Assembly (NCBI RefSeq): GCF_015708085.1
Contig: NZ_JADNYM010000003.1
Span: 77,775 to 141,774 of the forward strand
Direction of reading: 5' to 3'
DNA length: 64,000 nucleotides
DNA from: Arthrobacter terrae
GTDB taxonomy: Bacteria; Actinomycetota; Actinomycetes; Actinomycetales; Micrococcaceae
Position numbers and translations under genes: made by a program. Position 1 is the stretch's first letter; each line of letters begins with the position of its first letter. A model generated the notes under the pieces. That model had not been told where the DNA came from. It ran no database searches and saw only the letters and a program-made list of their open reading frames with translations. This document shows, piece after piece, positions 52,991 to 61,805 of the stretch.

Positions 52991-54514
52991 CTAGAAGAAG
53001 CCGAGCTTGTTTTCCGAGTAGCTCACCAGCAGGTTCTTGGTCTGCTGGTAGTGATCGAGCATCATGGCGTGGTTTTCGCGTCCGATGCCGGAGGACTTAT
53101 AGCCGCCGAAGGCCGCGCCCGCGGGGTAGGCGTGGTAGTTGTTCACCCAGACCCGTCCGGCCTGGATTTCCCGGCCGGCGCGGTACGCTACGTTGCCGTT
53201 GCGGGACCAGACGCCGGCACCGAGTCCGTAGAGCGTGTCATTGGCGATGTGCATGGCGTCGGCGTAGTCGTCGAACCGCGCCACCGAGACCACCGGGCCG
53301 AAGATCTCCTCCTGGAAGATCCGCATGTTGTTGGTGCCCTCGAAGATTGTCGGCTGGATGTAATAACCCCCGGCCAGATCGCCATCGAGCTCCGCGCGCG
53401 CTCCGCCGGTGAGCAGCTTAGCGCCCTCCTGCCTGCCGATGTCCAGATACGAGAGGATCTTCTCCAGCTGGTCGTTGGAAGCCTGGGCGCCGAGCTGCGT
53501 GTTCGTATCAAGCGGGTTGCCCTGGATGATTTTCTCCGTCCGGGCAATTGCATCCGCCATGAACGAATCATAGATGGACCCCTGGACCAAGGCACGGGAA
53601 GGGCAGGTGCAGACCTCGCCCTGATTGAAGGCGAAGAGGGTGAAGCCTTCCAGCGCCTTATCGTAGAAGGCATCATTGGCCGCGGCGACATCGGCGAAGA
53701 AGATGTTCGGGCTCTTGCCGCCCAGCTCCAGTGTGACCGGAATCAGATTCTGGCTGGCGTACTGGCTGATCAGCCGGCCCGTTGTGGTCTCGCCGGTGAA
53801 GGCGATCTTGCGGACCCGCGGGCTGGATGCCAGCGGTTTCCCGGCCTCCACGCCGAAGCCGTTGACCACGTTCAGGACGCCGGCGGGCAGCAGATCGCCG
53901 ATCAGTTCCATCAGCACCAGAATCGACGTCGGCGTCTGTTCCGCTGGTTTAAGCACGACGGCGTTGCCGGCCGCCAGCGCGGGGGCCAGCTTCCAGACGG
54001 CCATCAGAATAGGGAAGTTCCAAGGGATGATCTGCCCGACCACGCCGAGTGGCTCGTGATAATGGTAGGCCGTCGTGTCGTCGTCGAGCTGGGAAAGCCG
54101 GCCTTCCTGTGCGCGCACGGCGCTGGCAAAGTAGCGGAAATGATCCGCGGCCAGCGGGATGTCTGCGGCAAGGCATTCGCGGATCGGTTTACCGTTGTCC
54201 CAGGTCTCCGCGACCGCGAGGAGTTCCAGGTTCTCGTCAATCCGATCTGCGATTTTGTTCAGCACCGCGGCACGTTCGGCCACCGGCGTTTTTCCCCATG
54301 ACGGGGCGATCTTGTGGGCGGCATCAAGGGCCAGCTCGATGTCTTCGGCGGTGCCGCGGGCCACCTCGCAGAAGGCCTTGCCGGTGACGGGGGAGATGTT
54401 CTCGAAATACTGGCCCTTCACCGGGGCCACCCATTCGCCGCCGATCCAATTCTCATACCTGTCCTTGAACGTGACCTTTGCATCGGGCTGTCCGGGCTGG
54501 GCGTAAACGGTCAT
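52991..54514 (-). CDS. NAD-dependent aldehyde dehydrogenase
   Basis: 507 residues. [21 protein letters not shown] start, catalytic glutamate in [14 protein letters not shown], and catalytic cysteine in [16 protein letters not shown] (about residue 305), with the second cysteine two positions on as in ExaC/AldA-type acetaldehyde dehydrogenases. It oxidises short aldehydes, probably acetaldehyde or chloroacetaldehyde, to acids. Ribosome binding site AAGGAG is before the ATG. Operon with DUF779; likely regulated by the GAF protein encoded just upstream through the dyad at 54597-54613. Confidence 0.95.
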   Translation of the reverse strand: MTVYAQPGQPDAKVTFKDRYENWIGGEWVAPVKGQYFENISPVTGKAFCEVARGTAEDIELALDAAHKIAPSWGKTPVAERAAVLNKIADRIDENLELLAVAETWDNGKPIRECLAADIPLAADHFRYFASAVRAQEGRLSQLDDDTTAYHYHEPLGVVGQIIPWNFPILMAVWKLAPALAAGNAVVLKPAEQTPTSILVLMELIGDLLPAGVLNVVNGFGVEAGKPLASSPRVRKIAFTGETTTGRLISQYASQNLIPVTLELGGKSPNIFFADVAAANDAFYDKALEGFTLFAFNQGEVCTCPSRALVQGSIYDSFMADAIARTEKIIQGNPLDTNTQLGAQASNDQLEKILSYLDIGRQEGAKLLTGGARAELDGDLAGGYYIQPTIFEGTNNMRIFQEEIFGPVVSVARFDDYADAMHIANDTLYGLGAGVWSRNGNVAYRAGREIQAGRVWVNNYHAYPAGAAFGGYKSSGIGRENHAMMLDHYQQTKNLLVSYSENKLGFF

Positions 54515-54596
54515 GGTGTGCTCCTTATTTGCGCGGTCGTATCTGCGCAGTCAAGCGGACGTCGTCGTCCTTGCTGCACAGCGTAGGCCAGGACAG

Positions 54597-54613
54597 GTTG
54601 CAGTGCAGTTGCA
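54597..54613. promoter_or_regulatory. TTGCA-N7-TGCAA dyad upstream of aldehyde dehydrogenase
   Basis: TTGCAGTGCAGTTGCAA lies 83 bp before the dehydrogenase start and just after the stop of the GAF-regulator gene. Dyads of this spacing are usual for enhancer-like activator sites, so it is a candidate target of the adjacent regulator. Confidence 0.5.
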
Positions 54614-54652
54614 ATACTGGTGCACGGCAGCTTTCGGGGCAGCGTGTGGTCC

Positions 54653-55993
54653 TCAGCCGGCTTCGGCGCGCAGCCGTTCCAAATGGGCGACGACGGCGGC
54701 CCGCCTGGGGGAGCGGGCTGGAAGGAGGCGCAGCGCAGTGTGCCACGCCTCGCCGTCGTCCCTGGCTTCCGGTAGCTGAAGGTACTGCAGGATTACGTCC
54801 GGGCCCGCGTCGGTGAGGATTGCATCGCGCAGCAGGCCACTGACTGAGCGGCGCAGATCGACAATAGCTGGTGCCTCGGAGCGCGGCATGACCTCCCCCC
54901 GGTAGATGCTCAGGGCCAGACGGTGAGCCCCCCGGTCCAAGTGGGTCAGCACCTGCTGGGCATCCACGGCCACCTCGGTGGGCAGCAGGTAGGGGCGTGA
55001 CTTCGGCACCAGGGCCTCGCAATGCCCCCGCAGCAACCGCCGCAGCCGGACCAGCTCAGCACGTACTGTGGGCACCGAAGCACGCTCCGGATAGACCATG
55101 GCGGCGAGTTCCTCGGCGGACAGACCACGCGGGTGCAGGGCCAGTAGGGTGAGGATTTCCGTATGGCGTTCACTCAGCGTAACGGTGCGGCCGGCCACAT
55201 GCAGCAGCCCGTGGTCGCGGCCAAGGATCTGCAGACTAATCCGGTGTGGCGCTGCGGCCACAGGTGCAATTACGGTGCCCCGGTGCGTGGCGGCCCGTGG
55301 GGCGCTCATGCGCTGTTCCAGCCGCAGGACCTGCAGCTGCGCCCGCGCAGCTGCCACCGTCGCGTTCATTAGTGCAAGCGTGTGCCCGGCGACGGCCTCG
55401 GTGCCGCCAGTGATGTCCAGAATCCCCAGGACGGAGCCGGTGTCCGGGTCATGCACGGGGACGGCGGTGCAGCTCCATGAATGCACTCCCGGATTGAAGT
55501 GCTCGGCCCCGGCGATCTGGATACTCCGCTTCGTTGCCACGCTGGTGCCGGGAGCGCTGGTCCCTACCGCAGCCTCGGACCAGTCGGCCCCCGCGATGAA
55601 GTTGATCCGGGAAGCCTTGACTTGGGCTGCGGCGTCCCCCTGCACCCAGAGCAACCTGCCGTGCTGATCGCCGACGGCAACCAGAAGACCGGTATCACGG
55701 CTTGGCTGGACCAGGAGCTGGGCAATGACGGGAAGGACAGCGTGCAGCGGGTGGCTTCGTCGGTAGTCATCGAGCTCATCGTCCTCCCACAGCAGCGCTG
55801 GCCGGATGGAAGCGGGATGAGCGACGTGATGTAAAGACCGCTCCCATGACTCGCGTACTTCCGGCCGCAGCCCCCCGGCCGGAAGAGAGCCGGCCTGAGG
55901 GGAGCCGGGCGCGGCTTGGCAAAGATTTTCATGCGCGGTGAACGCTCCGTCTTGGATGGCAGCCGGGCTGAACGGGCGGCGATGTGGTTCCAT
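54653..55993 (-). CDS. GAF-domain transcriptional regulator
   Basis: 446 residues. An N-terminal GAF-like sensor (about 75-225; LLVAVGDQHGRLLWVQGD, DWSEAAVGTSAPGTSVATKRS, HSWSCTAVPVHDPDTGSVLGILDITGG), resembling AcoR-type activators of aldehyde/acetoin catabolism but without the AAA+ sigma-54 domain. A winged-helix region at about 265-330 (LSERHTEILTLLALHPRGLSAEELAAMVYPE, VRAELVRLRRLL) follows, then a helical C-terminus. It lies directly upstream of the dehydrogenase on the same strand and probably activates it in response to aldehyde or alcohol. Confidence 0.82.
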   Translation of the reverse strand: MEPHRRPFSPAAIQDGAFTAHENLCQAAPGSPQAGSLPAGGLRPEVRESWERSLHHVAHPASIRPALLWEDDELDDYRRSHPLHAVLPVIAQLLVQPSRDTGLLVAVGDQHGRLLWVQGDAAAQVKASRINFIAGADWSEAAVGTSAPGTSVATKRSIQIAGAEHFNPGVHSWSCTAVPVHDPDTGSVLGILDITGGTEAVAGHTLALMNATVAAARAQLQVLRLEQRMSAPRAATHRGTVIAPVAAAPHRISLQILGRDHGLLHVAGRTVTLSERHTEILTLLALHPRGLSAEELAAMVYPERASVPTVRAELVRLRRLLRGHCEALVPKSRPYLLPTEVAVDAQQVLTHLDRGAHRLALSIYRGEVMPRSEAPAIVDLRRSVSGLLRDAILTDAGPDVILQYLQLPEARDDGEAWHTALRLLPARSPRRAAVVAHLERLRAEAG

Positions 55994-56001
55994 TTACGGT
56001 T

Positions 56002-56445
56002 TCAGGGGCCCGTCGGCGGTGTTCGTGGTTCGCCGCGGTAGGTTCCAAAAGTCCAGTGGTTTCCTTCGGTGTCGCTGGCCGAGAATTCCATGCTGCCGTA
56101 TTCCGTTTGCACCGGCTCCGTCACCGTCAGGCCGCCGCGGTCCAGGAGCCGCCGGTGCAGGGACGGGATATCCGAGCACACCACGTAGGCGGCAAAGGTA
56201 CCCGGTTCCAGGGTGAACGGGCCCTGCGGTTTATGGCTGCCCGCCATGATGCCCCCGCCCTCGGGCCAATCCAATTGCGCATGCGCCACCGCTTCACCGT
56301 CCATATAAACGGCCGTCTTAAGGAACCCGAAGCAATCCACCAGGTAGTCAATGAGGGCTACGGCATCGCGGGCCTGAAGGGCCGGCCATACATTCGGGGC
56401 AGGGACGGCCGCCGACAGATTTCCGCCCACTTGGGTTTCAGACAT
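56002..56445 (-). CDS. VOC-family (glyoxalase-like) protein
   Basis: 147 residues. One VOC unit pattern: VWPALQARDAVALIDYLVDCFGF, AHAQLDWPEGGGIMAG and YVVCSDIPSLHRRLLDRGG, ending SASDTEGNHWTFGTYRG. These small proteins include antibiotic-binding, dioxygenase and isomerase types. The usual metal ligands (H/E) are present only partly, so no specific function is assigned. It precedes the GAF regulator by 8 bp on the opposite side, with the regulator's start at 55993, and is probably a separate unit. Confidence 0.82.
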   Translation of the reverse strand: MSETQVGGNLSAAVPAPNVWPALQARDAVALIDYLVDCFGFLKTAVYMDGEAVAHAQLDWPEGGGIMAGSHKPQGPFTLEPGTFAAYVVCSDIPSLHRRLLDRGGLTVTEPVQTEYGSMEFSASDTEGNHWTFGTYRGEPRTPPTGP

Positions 56446-56619
56446 GTCCCTAGTATCCGCCGCAGCCGCCCTGTTGGCTAGGGCTGCATGCGGCGCCGGT
56501 TAGGTATTCACTTCGCAACCGGTGGTGGTGCTTCAGTTATAGGTGGGACAGCTGACGCCGCTTTTGAGGGCCAACGCCGGGTCACCTGCCGCGAAGTGCA
56601 CAACAGATGGTCAAGCGAG

Positions 56620-59307
56620 TCAGGAACGCCTGCCCATGCCCACCAAATCGGAGGATGGATTGCCTGTAGTCCCGCCTGTAGTCCCGCCCGGAACCGCCGC
56701 CGCTTCGGAGGCCGCGGTGTTGGTGCCCAGCGGGGATTTCTCCAGGTTGGCGCCCTCAACATCCACATCCGGCAGGATTTTGTCCAACCAGCGCGGGATC
56801 CACCAGGCACTCCTGCCGAGCAGGTACATGGCCGCCGGAATGATGGTCATCCGGACCACAAAGGCGTCCAGCAGTACCCCGAAGGCCATCGCGAAGCCCA
56901 GCGGCCGGACCATGGTCAGGTGGCTGAAGATGAAACCGGCGAAGACACTGGTCATGATGATGGCCGCAGCCACCACCACGCGGGCGGCGTGGCTGAAACC
57001 GGTCCGCACTGCCGCTTTGGCGCTCTGGCCGTGGACGTAGGCCTCGCGCATACCGGAAACAATGAACACCTGGTAGTCCATGGCCAGGCCGAAGAGCACG
57101 CCGATCAAAATGATCGGCAGGAAGCTCAGCACGGCCCCCGGATTGGGTACGTCGAAGATGGCACTGAGCCAGCCCCACTGGTACACGGCCACCACGCCTC
57201 CGAACGCCGCGGCGAGGGAGAGCAGGAAGCCTGCGGTGGCAAGAATCGGTACCAGGATGGAGCGGAAGACCAGGAGCAAGAGCACCAGCGAGAGGCCGAC
57301 GACGACGACCAGATACAGCGGCAGGGCGGCACCGAGCTTGTTGGAGACGTCTACGTTGGCAGCCGTCTGCCCGGTCAGCCCGAGCGTAACGCCCGTATCC
57401 TTGGTGATCTGGGCGCCCTTGGCCCGCAGATCGGCGATGACCTGGACTGTGCTGGCGCTGGCGGGCCCCTCCGTGGGAACGACCTGGAACACCGCGGTCC
57501 GGCGGTTCTCGCTCAGGGCAGCAGGCACCGCCGCGACGACATTCGGGACTGTCCGCAGCTCATCGGCCACCTTCAGCTCCAGCGCCTGGGCATCGTTGGC
57601 GCTTAAGCCCGCCGGCAGGGAGCCGACGGCGATGATGGGACCGTTGATGCCCTCGCCAAAGTTCTTCCCGGTCAGCTGGTAGGCCTGATAGGCGCTGGAA
57701 TCTACTGGCTCCGAGGCGCCATCCGGCAGTGCCAGACGAAGGCCCGCAGCCGGGACGGCGATAATGCCGAGCGCGACGACGGCCGTGACGAGGGTGAGGA
57801 CGGGGTGCCGGGTGACGAAACCGCCCCAGCCCTTGCCGCTCTTAGCCGTCTCCGCAGCGGCGCCGTCCGTCGCGACGTGTTTTCCATGCTTGGCCGTGGT
57901 CTTGGCCCAGGCACGTTTGGAGATCAGCCTGGGACCAATCAGGCCCAGCAGTGCCGGCGTGAGGGTCAAGGCGACGATGACCGCAACGGCGACGGTGGCC
58001 GCGGCTGCGACACCCATCACGCCCAGGAACGGCAGCCCGGAGACGGTCAAAGCGGAGAGCGCAATGACAACCGTCAGCCCGGCAAACAGCACAGCGTTGC
58101 CGGAGGTGCCGGTGGCCCTGGCCACCGACTCCTCAAGAGCCATTCCGGCCAGCAGTTGCTGCCGGTGCCGGTTAACAATGAAGAGCGAATAATCAATTCC
58201 CACGGCCAAGCCGAGCATCAGTGCCAGGATCGGCGAGATTGAGGACATCTCGACCACGCCGCTGAGGGCGAATCCGCCGCCCACTCCGACGGCGACCCCG
58301 ATTACGGCCATGATGAGCGGCAGACCGGCGGCGACCATGGTGCCCAGCATGAGGATCAGCACAGCAGCGGCCACGGCGATGCCAATGACTTCGGCGGTGC
58401 CGAAGATTTCTGAGACGTCCTGAGTGATTTCCTTGCTCGGATACACCTGCACACCGGACTCCGCGGCCTGCTGCACCGCAGCCTGGAGTTGGGTGCGGAC
58501 CTCGGGGGTGAGGCCGTCGATAGCGCCGGTGAACTGGATCCGGGCGATTGCGGCCTGGCCGTTTGCGGAGACAAATCGGATGGCCTGGGCAGCAGCGGCC
58601 TGCTGCTTGCTCAGCTCGAGGGCGCTGCGCTGCTGCGCGATTTCGGCCACGCCGTCGTCGTACGTTTTTTTGTTCTGGTCGTAGCTGGCCTGCCCCGCTG
58701 CCAGCTGCTGCCGGCCCGCGTCGATCCTGGCCTGCGCGGCAGCCAGCTGGGACTGCTGGGCGGCGGTGCTGGCGCCGCCCGATGATGCCGTGGCTGCCTT
58801 CTGCTGGTCCAGCTGCTGCTGGCTCGCGTCCAGATTCTTCGCCGCCGACGCCAGCTGGGCCGCAGCAGCGTCAAGCTGCGGTTTGCCGGCATCGAGCTTG
58901 GCTTGGGCATCGGTGAGCTTCGTTTCACCGTCGGCAATCTGGCCACTGGTGCTGTCGAGGGTGGCCTGCGTGCTGAAGGGATCCGTGACGCTGCGGACGT
59001 CCGGGACCGTCGCAGCCTTCTTCAGCGCGGCGCTGATGGCGTCCTTCTGAACCTGCGTGAAGGGAGTTCCATCGGAAGTGGCGAAGACAACGCTGCCGCT
59101 GCCGCCGGAGGACTGGGGCAGATCAGCCTTGAGCTTGTCGGCCACCTGTTGAGTTTCGGTGCCGGGAATCTTGAAGCTGTTGGACGTCTGACCGTGGAAA
59201 AGCAACGCTGAACCGCCCACCAGTACCACGATCAGGGCCCAGGCGGCTATCACCCACCAGTGGCGTCGGGCAGAAAATTTGCCGAGGCGGTAGAGCAGCA
59301 AAGCCAT
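56620..59307 (-). CDS. MMPL-family (RND) transporter
   Basis: 895 residues with 12 membrane helices in two halves. Each half has the family's proton-relay Asp-Tyr pair: LAVGIDYSLFIVNRHR and GLAMDYQVFIVSGMREAY. The first extracytoplasmic loop (about 100-225) is a long coiled coil rich in Ala, Gln and Asp (AQAKLDAGKPQLDAAAAQL), reaching towards the cell wall as in YhgE-like and MmpL proteins. It probably exports lipids, glycolipids or drugs. Encoded 70 bp after a TetR regulator on the same strand, hence autoregulated by it. Confidence 0.93.
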   Translation of the reverse strand: MALLLYRLGKFSARRHWWVIAAWALIVVLVGGSALLFHGQTSNSFKIPGTETQQVADKLKADLPQSSGGSGSVVFATSDGTPFTQVQKDAISAALKKAATVPDVRSVTDPFSTQATLDSTSGQIADGETKLTDAQAKLDAGKPQLDAAAAQLASAAKNLDASQQQLDQQKAATASSGGASTAAQQSQLAAAQARIDAGRQQLAAGQASYDQNKKTYDDGVAEIAQQRSALELSKQQAAAAQAIRFVSANGQAAIARIQFTGAIDGLTPEVRTQLQAAVQQAAESGVQVYPSKEITQDVSEIFGTAEVIGIAVAAAVLILMLGTMVAAGLPLIMAVIGVAVGVGGGFALSGVVEMSSISPILALMLGLAVGIDYSLFIVNRHRQQLLAGMALEESVARATGTSGNAVLFAGLTVVIALSALTVSGLPFLGVMGVAAAATVAVAVIVALTLTPALLGLIGPRLISKRAWAKTTAKHGKHVATDGAAAETAKSGKGWGGFVTRHPVLTLVTAVVALGIIAVPAAGLRLALPDGASEPVDSSAYQAYQLTGKNFGEGINGPIIAVGSLPAGLSANDAQALELKVADELRTVPNVVAAVPAALSENRRTAVFQVVPTEGPASASTVQVIADLRAKGAQITKDTGVTLGLTGQTAANVDVSNKLGAALPLYLVVVVGLSLVLLLLVFRSILVPILATAGFLLSLAAAFGGVVAVYQWGWLSAIFDVPNPGAVLSFLPIILIGVLFGLAMDYQVFIVSGMREAYVHGQSAKAAVRTGFSHAARVVVAAAIIMTSVFAGFIFSHLTMVRPLGFAMAFGVLLDAFVVRMTIIPAAMYLLGRSAWWIPRWLDKILPDVDVEGANLEKSPLGTNTAASEAAAVPGGTTGGTTGNPSSDLVGMGRRS

Positions 59308-59377
59308 GATTTTTCCGTTTCTTAATGGGGGGTGAATTTTTCAGCTGCGGTTGATGTTGGCTGCACTGAAACAGGAC

Positions 59378-60031
59378 TTAGCTGTGGAAGCCGTCCCGCA
59401 GGTGGCCGATAGCGCTGACGAGAAGCTCACGAAGCCGTGCGAGCGAAGCGGGGCTGATGTCCTCGCCGTGGCGGCGGAACCAAACCTCGACAGCCGCGCG
59501 CCCGCAGGCAATCACCGACTGGACGAGGGCGTGCAGGTACAGTTCGCCATTGACATCCATGCCGCTGCTGCCCTCGCCTTCACGTACGGCCAGGCGGCTT
59601 CCAATCGTGGCGATGATCTGGCTGCTGCAGTTATCCCATGCCTCAAGCTGGAAGCGTGAGAGCTGGGCATCGCCTTGGGTGAGGGCAAAAGTTTCCGCCA
59701 GGGTGGCCAGATCCGACGGGGCAACGGCGGTCAGCGCGTGCTGCGCGGATTCAAGTAACGGCTCGTCCTGCGGGCGCAGAAGGAGTTGCTCAATCACCGT
59801 GTCCAGATATTTCTGCGTGAAACTGGCGATGGCCGCTTCCGGGCTGGAGAAGTAATTGAAGAACGTCCGCCGCGAAACGCCTGCCGCGTTGGCAACGTCG
59901 TCGGCGGTGAAACCGTTCATTCCGTTGGCCCGCAGCAGCTCCAGCGCCGCCGCCGCGATGGCTTCCCGCGTCGCGGCCTTGTTCAGCTCGCGCCGCGACA
60001 CAGTGATGGAGTCGCCGGCAGTTGTTGTCAT
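59378..60031 (-). CDS. TetR-family regulator
   Basis: 217 residues from ATG 60031. Helix-turn-helix at about 18-60 (ATREAIAAAALELLRANGMNGFTADDVANAAGVSRRTFFNYF), followed by an all-helical ligand-binding domain with little family identity. It likely represses itself and the downstream MMPL exporter; a perfect dyad lies 21-37 bp upstream of the start, in the promoter position. The inducer is unknown, perhaps the exported substrate. Confidence 0.9.
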   Translation of the reverse strand: MTTTAGDSITVSRRELNKAATREAIAAAALELLRANGMNGFTADDVANAAGVSRRTFFNYFSSPEAAIASFTQKYLDTVIEQLLLRPQDEPLLESAQHALTAVAPSDLATLAETFALTQGDAQLSRFQLEAWDNCSSQIIATIGSRLAVREGEGSSGMDVNGELYLHALVQSVIACGRAAVEVWFRRHGEDISPASLARLRELLVSAIGHLRDGFHS

Positions 60032-60051
60032 AGTCCTACGATAAGGCTCAT

Positions 60052-60068
60052 GTTGCACTCGGTGCAAC
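60052..60068. promoter_or_regulatory. TetR operator GTTGCAC-TCG-GTGCAAC
   Basis: A perfect 7-bp dyad around three bases, 21 bp upstream of the tetR start. A weaker GTGCA/TGCA pair follows at about 60071-60083 and may be a second site. Confidence 0.75.
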
Positions 60069-60143
60069 TTGTGCAGTCAGTGCAGTTGCTGGGAGCGCAA
60101 AAAGTGCGGCCGGTGTCAGCCGGCGTCAAAGGCGCAACGCAGG

Positions 60144-60174
60144 CCGTCCCGCCGGTCGGGGACCGGCGGGACGG
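60144..60174. terminator. 14-bp stem hairpin after the symporter gene
   Basis: CCGTCCCGCCGGTC (60144-60157) pairs perfectly with GACCGGCGGGACGG (60161-60174) around GGG. It lies downstream of the leftward dicarboxylate symporter, between it and tetR, so it probably terminates that message. No T tract follows on the minus strand. Confidence 0.65.
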
Positions 60175-60214
60175 GTATTGCGGGACGGGCATTGCGGGAC
60201 GGGCATTGCGGGAC
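60166..60214. repeat. 14-bp tandem repeats beside the hairpin
   Basis: GCGGGACGGGCATT occurs in three full copies (60166-60179 with TATT, 60180-60193, 60194-60207) and a partial fourth copy. The first overlaps the right arm of the hairpin, so the stem sequence was probably the seed of the array. Confidence 0.85.
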
Positions 60215-60255
60215 AAACGGCGGCACGGGCTTCGCCGTCGTCGGCCCTTCTATAT

Positions 60256-61710
60256 CTATACGCGGGTGAGTTCCCCTTCGCGGACACTCGTCGCGTCGGC
60301 TGCGTCCGCCGCACCGGCAACGTCCGCGGCATCCTCCGCAGGGGTGTCATCGGCAAACGGATCGCCGTTGCGCGGAGCATTGTAGAGGGCCAGATCCAGG
60401 ATGCCCTGACGCTTGGCCACAATGGTCGGCACCAGCGCCTGGCCCGCAACGTTGACCGCGGTGCGGCCCATGTCCATGATCGGATCGATCGCCAAGAGCA
60501 AACCGACGCCGGCCAGTGGCAGGCCAAGGGTGGACAGCGTCAGCGTGAGCATAACGACGGCGCCGGTGGTTCCGGCCGTTGCGGCCGAACCCAGAACGGA
60601 GACCAAAACGATCAGCAGGTACTGGGTCACATCAAGATTGATTCCGAAGAACTGAGCTACGAAGATGGCGGCAACTGCCGGGTAGATGGCCGCACAACCG
60701 TCCATCTTGGTGGTGGCACCGAGCGGGACGGCGAAGGATGCGTAGCCGCGGGGTACGCCCAGGTTGCGCTCCGTGACGCGCTGGGTGAGTGGCAGCGTGC
60801 CGATCGAAGACCGGGAGACAAAGCCGAGCTGAACAGCGGGCCAGACGCCGGAGAAGTAGGCCCTGACGGACAAACCGTGGCTCCGGATCAGAATCGGGTA
60901 GACCACGAACAGCACCAGCATCAGCCCGGCATAGATTGCCACGGTGAATTTTCCCAGCGAGCCGATGGTGTCCCAGCCGTAGCTGGAGACGGCGTGGCCG
61001 ATCAGGCCGACGGTGCCAATCGGGGCGACACGAATGACCCACCAGAGCAACTTCTGGATGACGGCGAGGGCGGAAGCGTTGAGTTTCAGGAACGGGTCCG
61101 CAGCCTTGCCGACCTTCAAAGCGGCTACTCCTACGACGATGGCGATCACTAGGATCTGCAGAACGTTGAAGCTCACCGCAGTGGTGACCGCGCCCCCCTG
61201 TGCCACGGTTGAGTTTGCACCCAGGCCGAGGAAATTCTTGGGGAAGAGCCCGGTCAGGAAGGCCCACCAGTCACCGGTCTTGCCGGTGTAGCTGGCCGGG
61301 GCGGTCTTGTCCGTGCCGGCACCGGGCTGGAACAGTAGGCCCAGGCCGATGCCGATGCTCACCGCAATCAGAGCGGTGATGGCGAACCAGAGCAGCGTGT
61401 TCCAGGCTAATCTGGCCGCGTTGGCGACCTGGCTAAGATTCGCAATAGAGCTGACGACGGCGGTGAAAATGAGCGGAACGACGGCAGCCTGCAGCAGCGA
61501 GACGTAGCTGCTGCCGATGGTGGTCAGCGTCGTGTCCAGTCCATTGGGGGCGGCCTTGGGACCGGTGCCGATGGATTTGGCGATCAAACCCAGGACCAGG
61601 CCGACGATGAGCGCGGCAACGATCTGGACGCCAAAGGACGTAGCCCATTTGGGCAATTTACGGCCGGGCTTGCGGATGGTGGGGTTCTGGGCGGTTGAAG
61701 TCACTCCCAT
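60256..61710 (-). CDS. Dicarboxylate/amino acid:cation symporter (DAACS)
   Basis: 484 residues. Eight helices plus two re-entrant hairpins. Recognised motifs: SSIGTLPLTQRV (serine-rich hairpin), PLGATTKMDGCAAIYP, QYLLIVLVSVLGSAATAGTTGAVVML and DPIMDMGRTAVNVAGQAL. Members import glutamate, aspartate or C4-dicarboxylates with Na+ or H+. The C-terminal tail of about 45 residues is rich in Ala and Asp and longer than in relatives, with the array ADAADVAGAADAADATSV. Single gene, 95 bp from the DUF885 gene on the same strand. Confidence 0.93.
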   Translation of the reverse strand: MGVTSTAQNPTIRKPGRKLPKWATSFGVQIVAALIVGLVLGLIAKSIGTGPKAAPNGLDTTLTTIGSSYVSLLQAAVVPLIFTAVVSSIANLSQVANAARLAWNTLLWFAITALIAVSIGIGLGLLFQPGAGTDKTAPASYTGKTGDWWAFLTGLFPKNFLGLGANSTVAQGGAVTTAVSFNVLQILVIAIVVGVAALKVGKAADPFLKLNASALAVIQKLLWWVIRVAPIGTVGLIGHAVSSYGWDTIGSLGKFTVAIYAGLMLVLFVVYPILIRSHGLSVRAYFSGVWPAVQLGFVSRSSIGTLPLTQRVTERNLGVPRGYASFAVPLGATTKMDGCAAIYPAVAAIFVAQFFGINLDVTQYLLIVLVSVLGSAATAGTTGAVVMLTLTLSTLGLPLAGVGLLLAIDPIMDMGRTAVNVAGQALVPTIVAKRQGILDLALYNAPRNGDPFADDTPAEDAADVAGAADAADATSVREGELTRV

Positions 61711-61805
61711 ACGCTATGGCCAAGTTACTACCACATTCCAGTCCAGGTTGCGAATTGTGACGTTTCGGATTTATTCCCGAAGCTGTCCATACTGCCGGAC
61801 AAATT

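Noticed and set aside
60166-60214. Possible CRISPR-like array
   Set aside because: Units are directly adjacent 14-mers without spacers and no cas genes are near; it is a simple tandem repeat.
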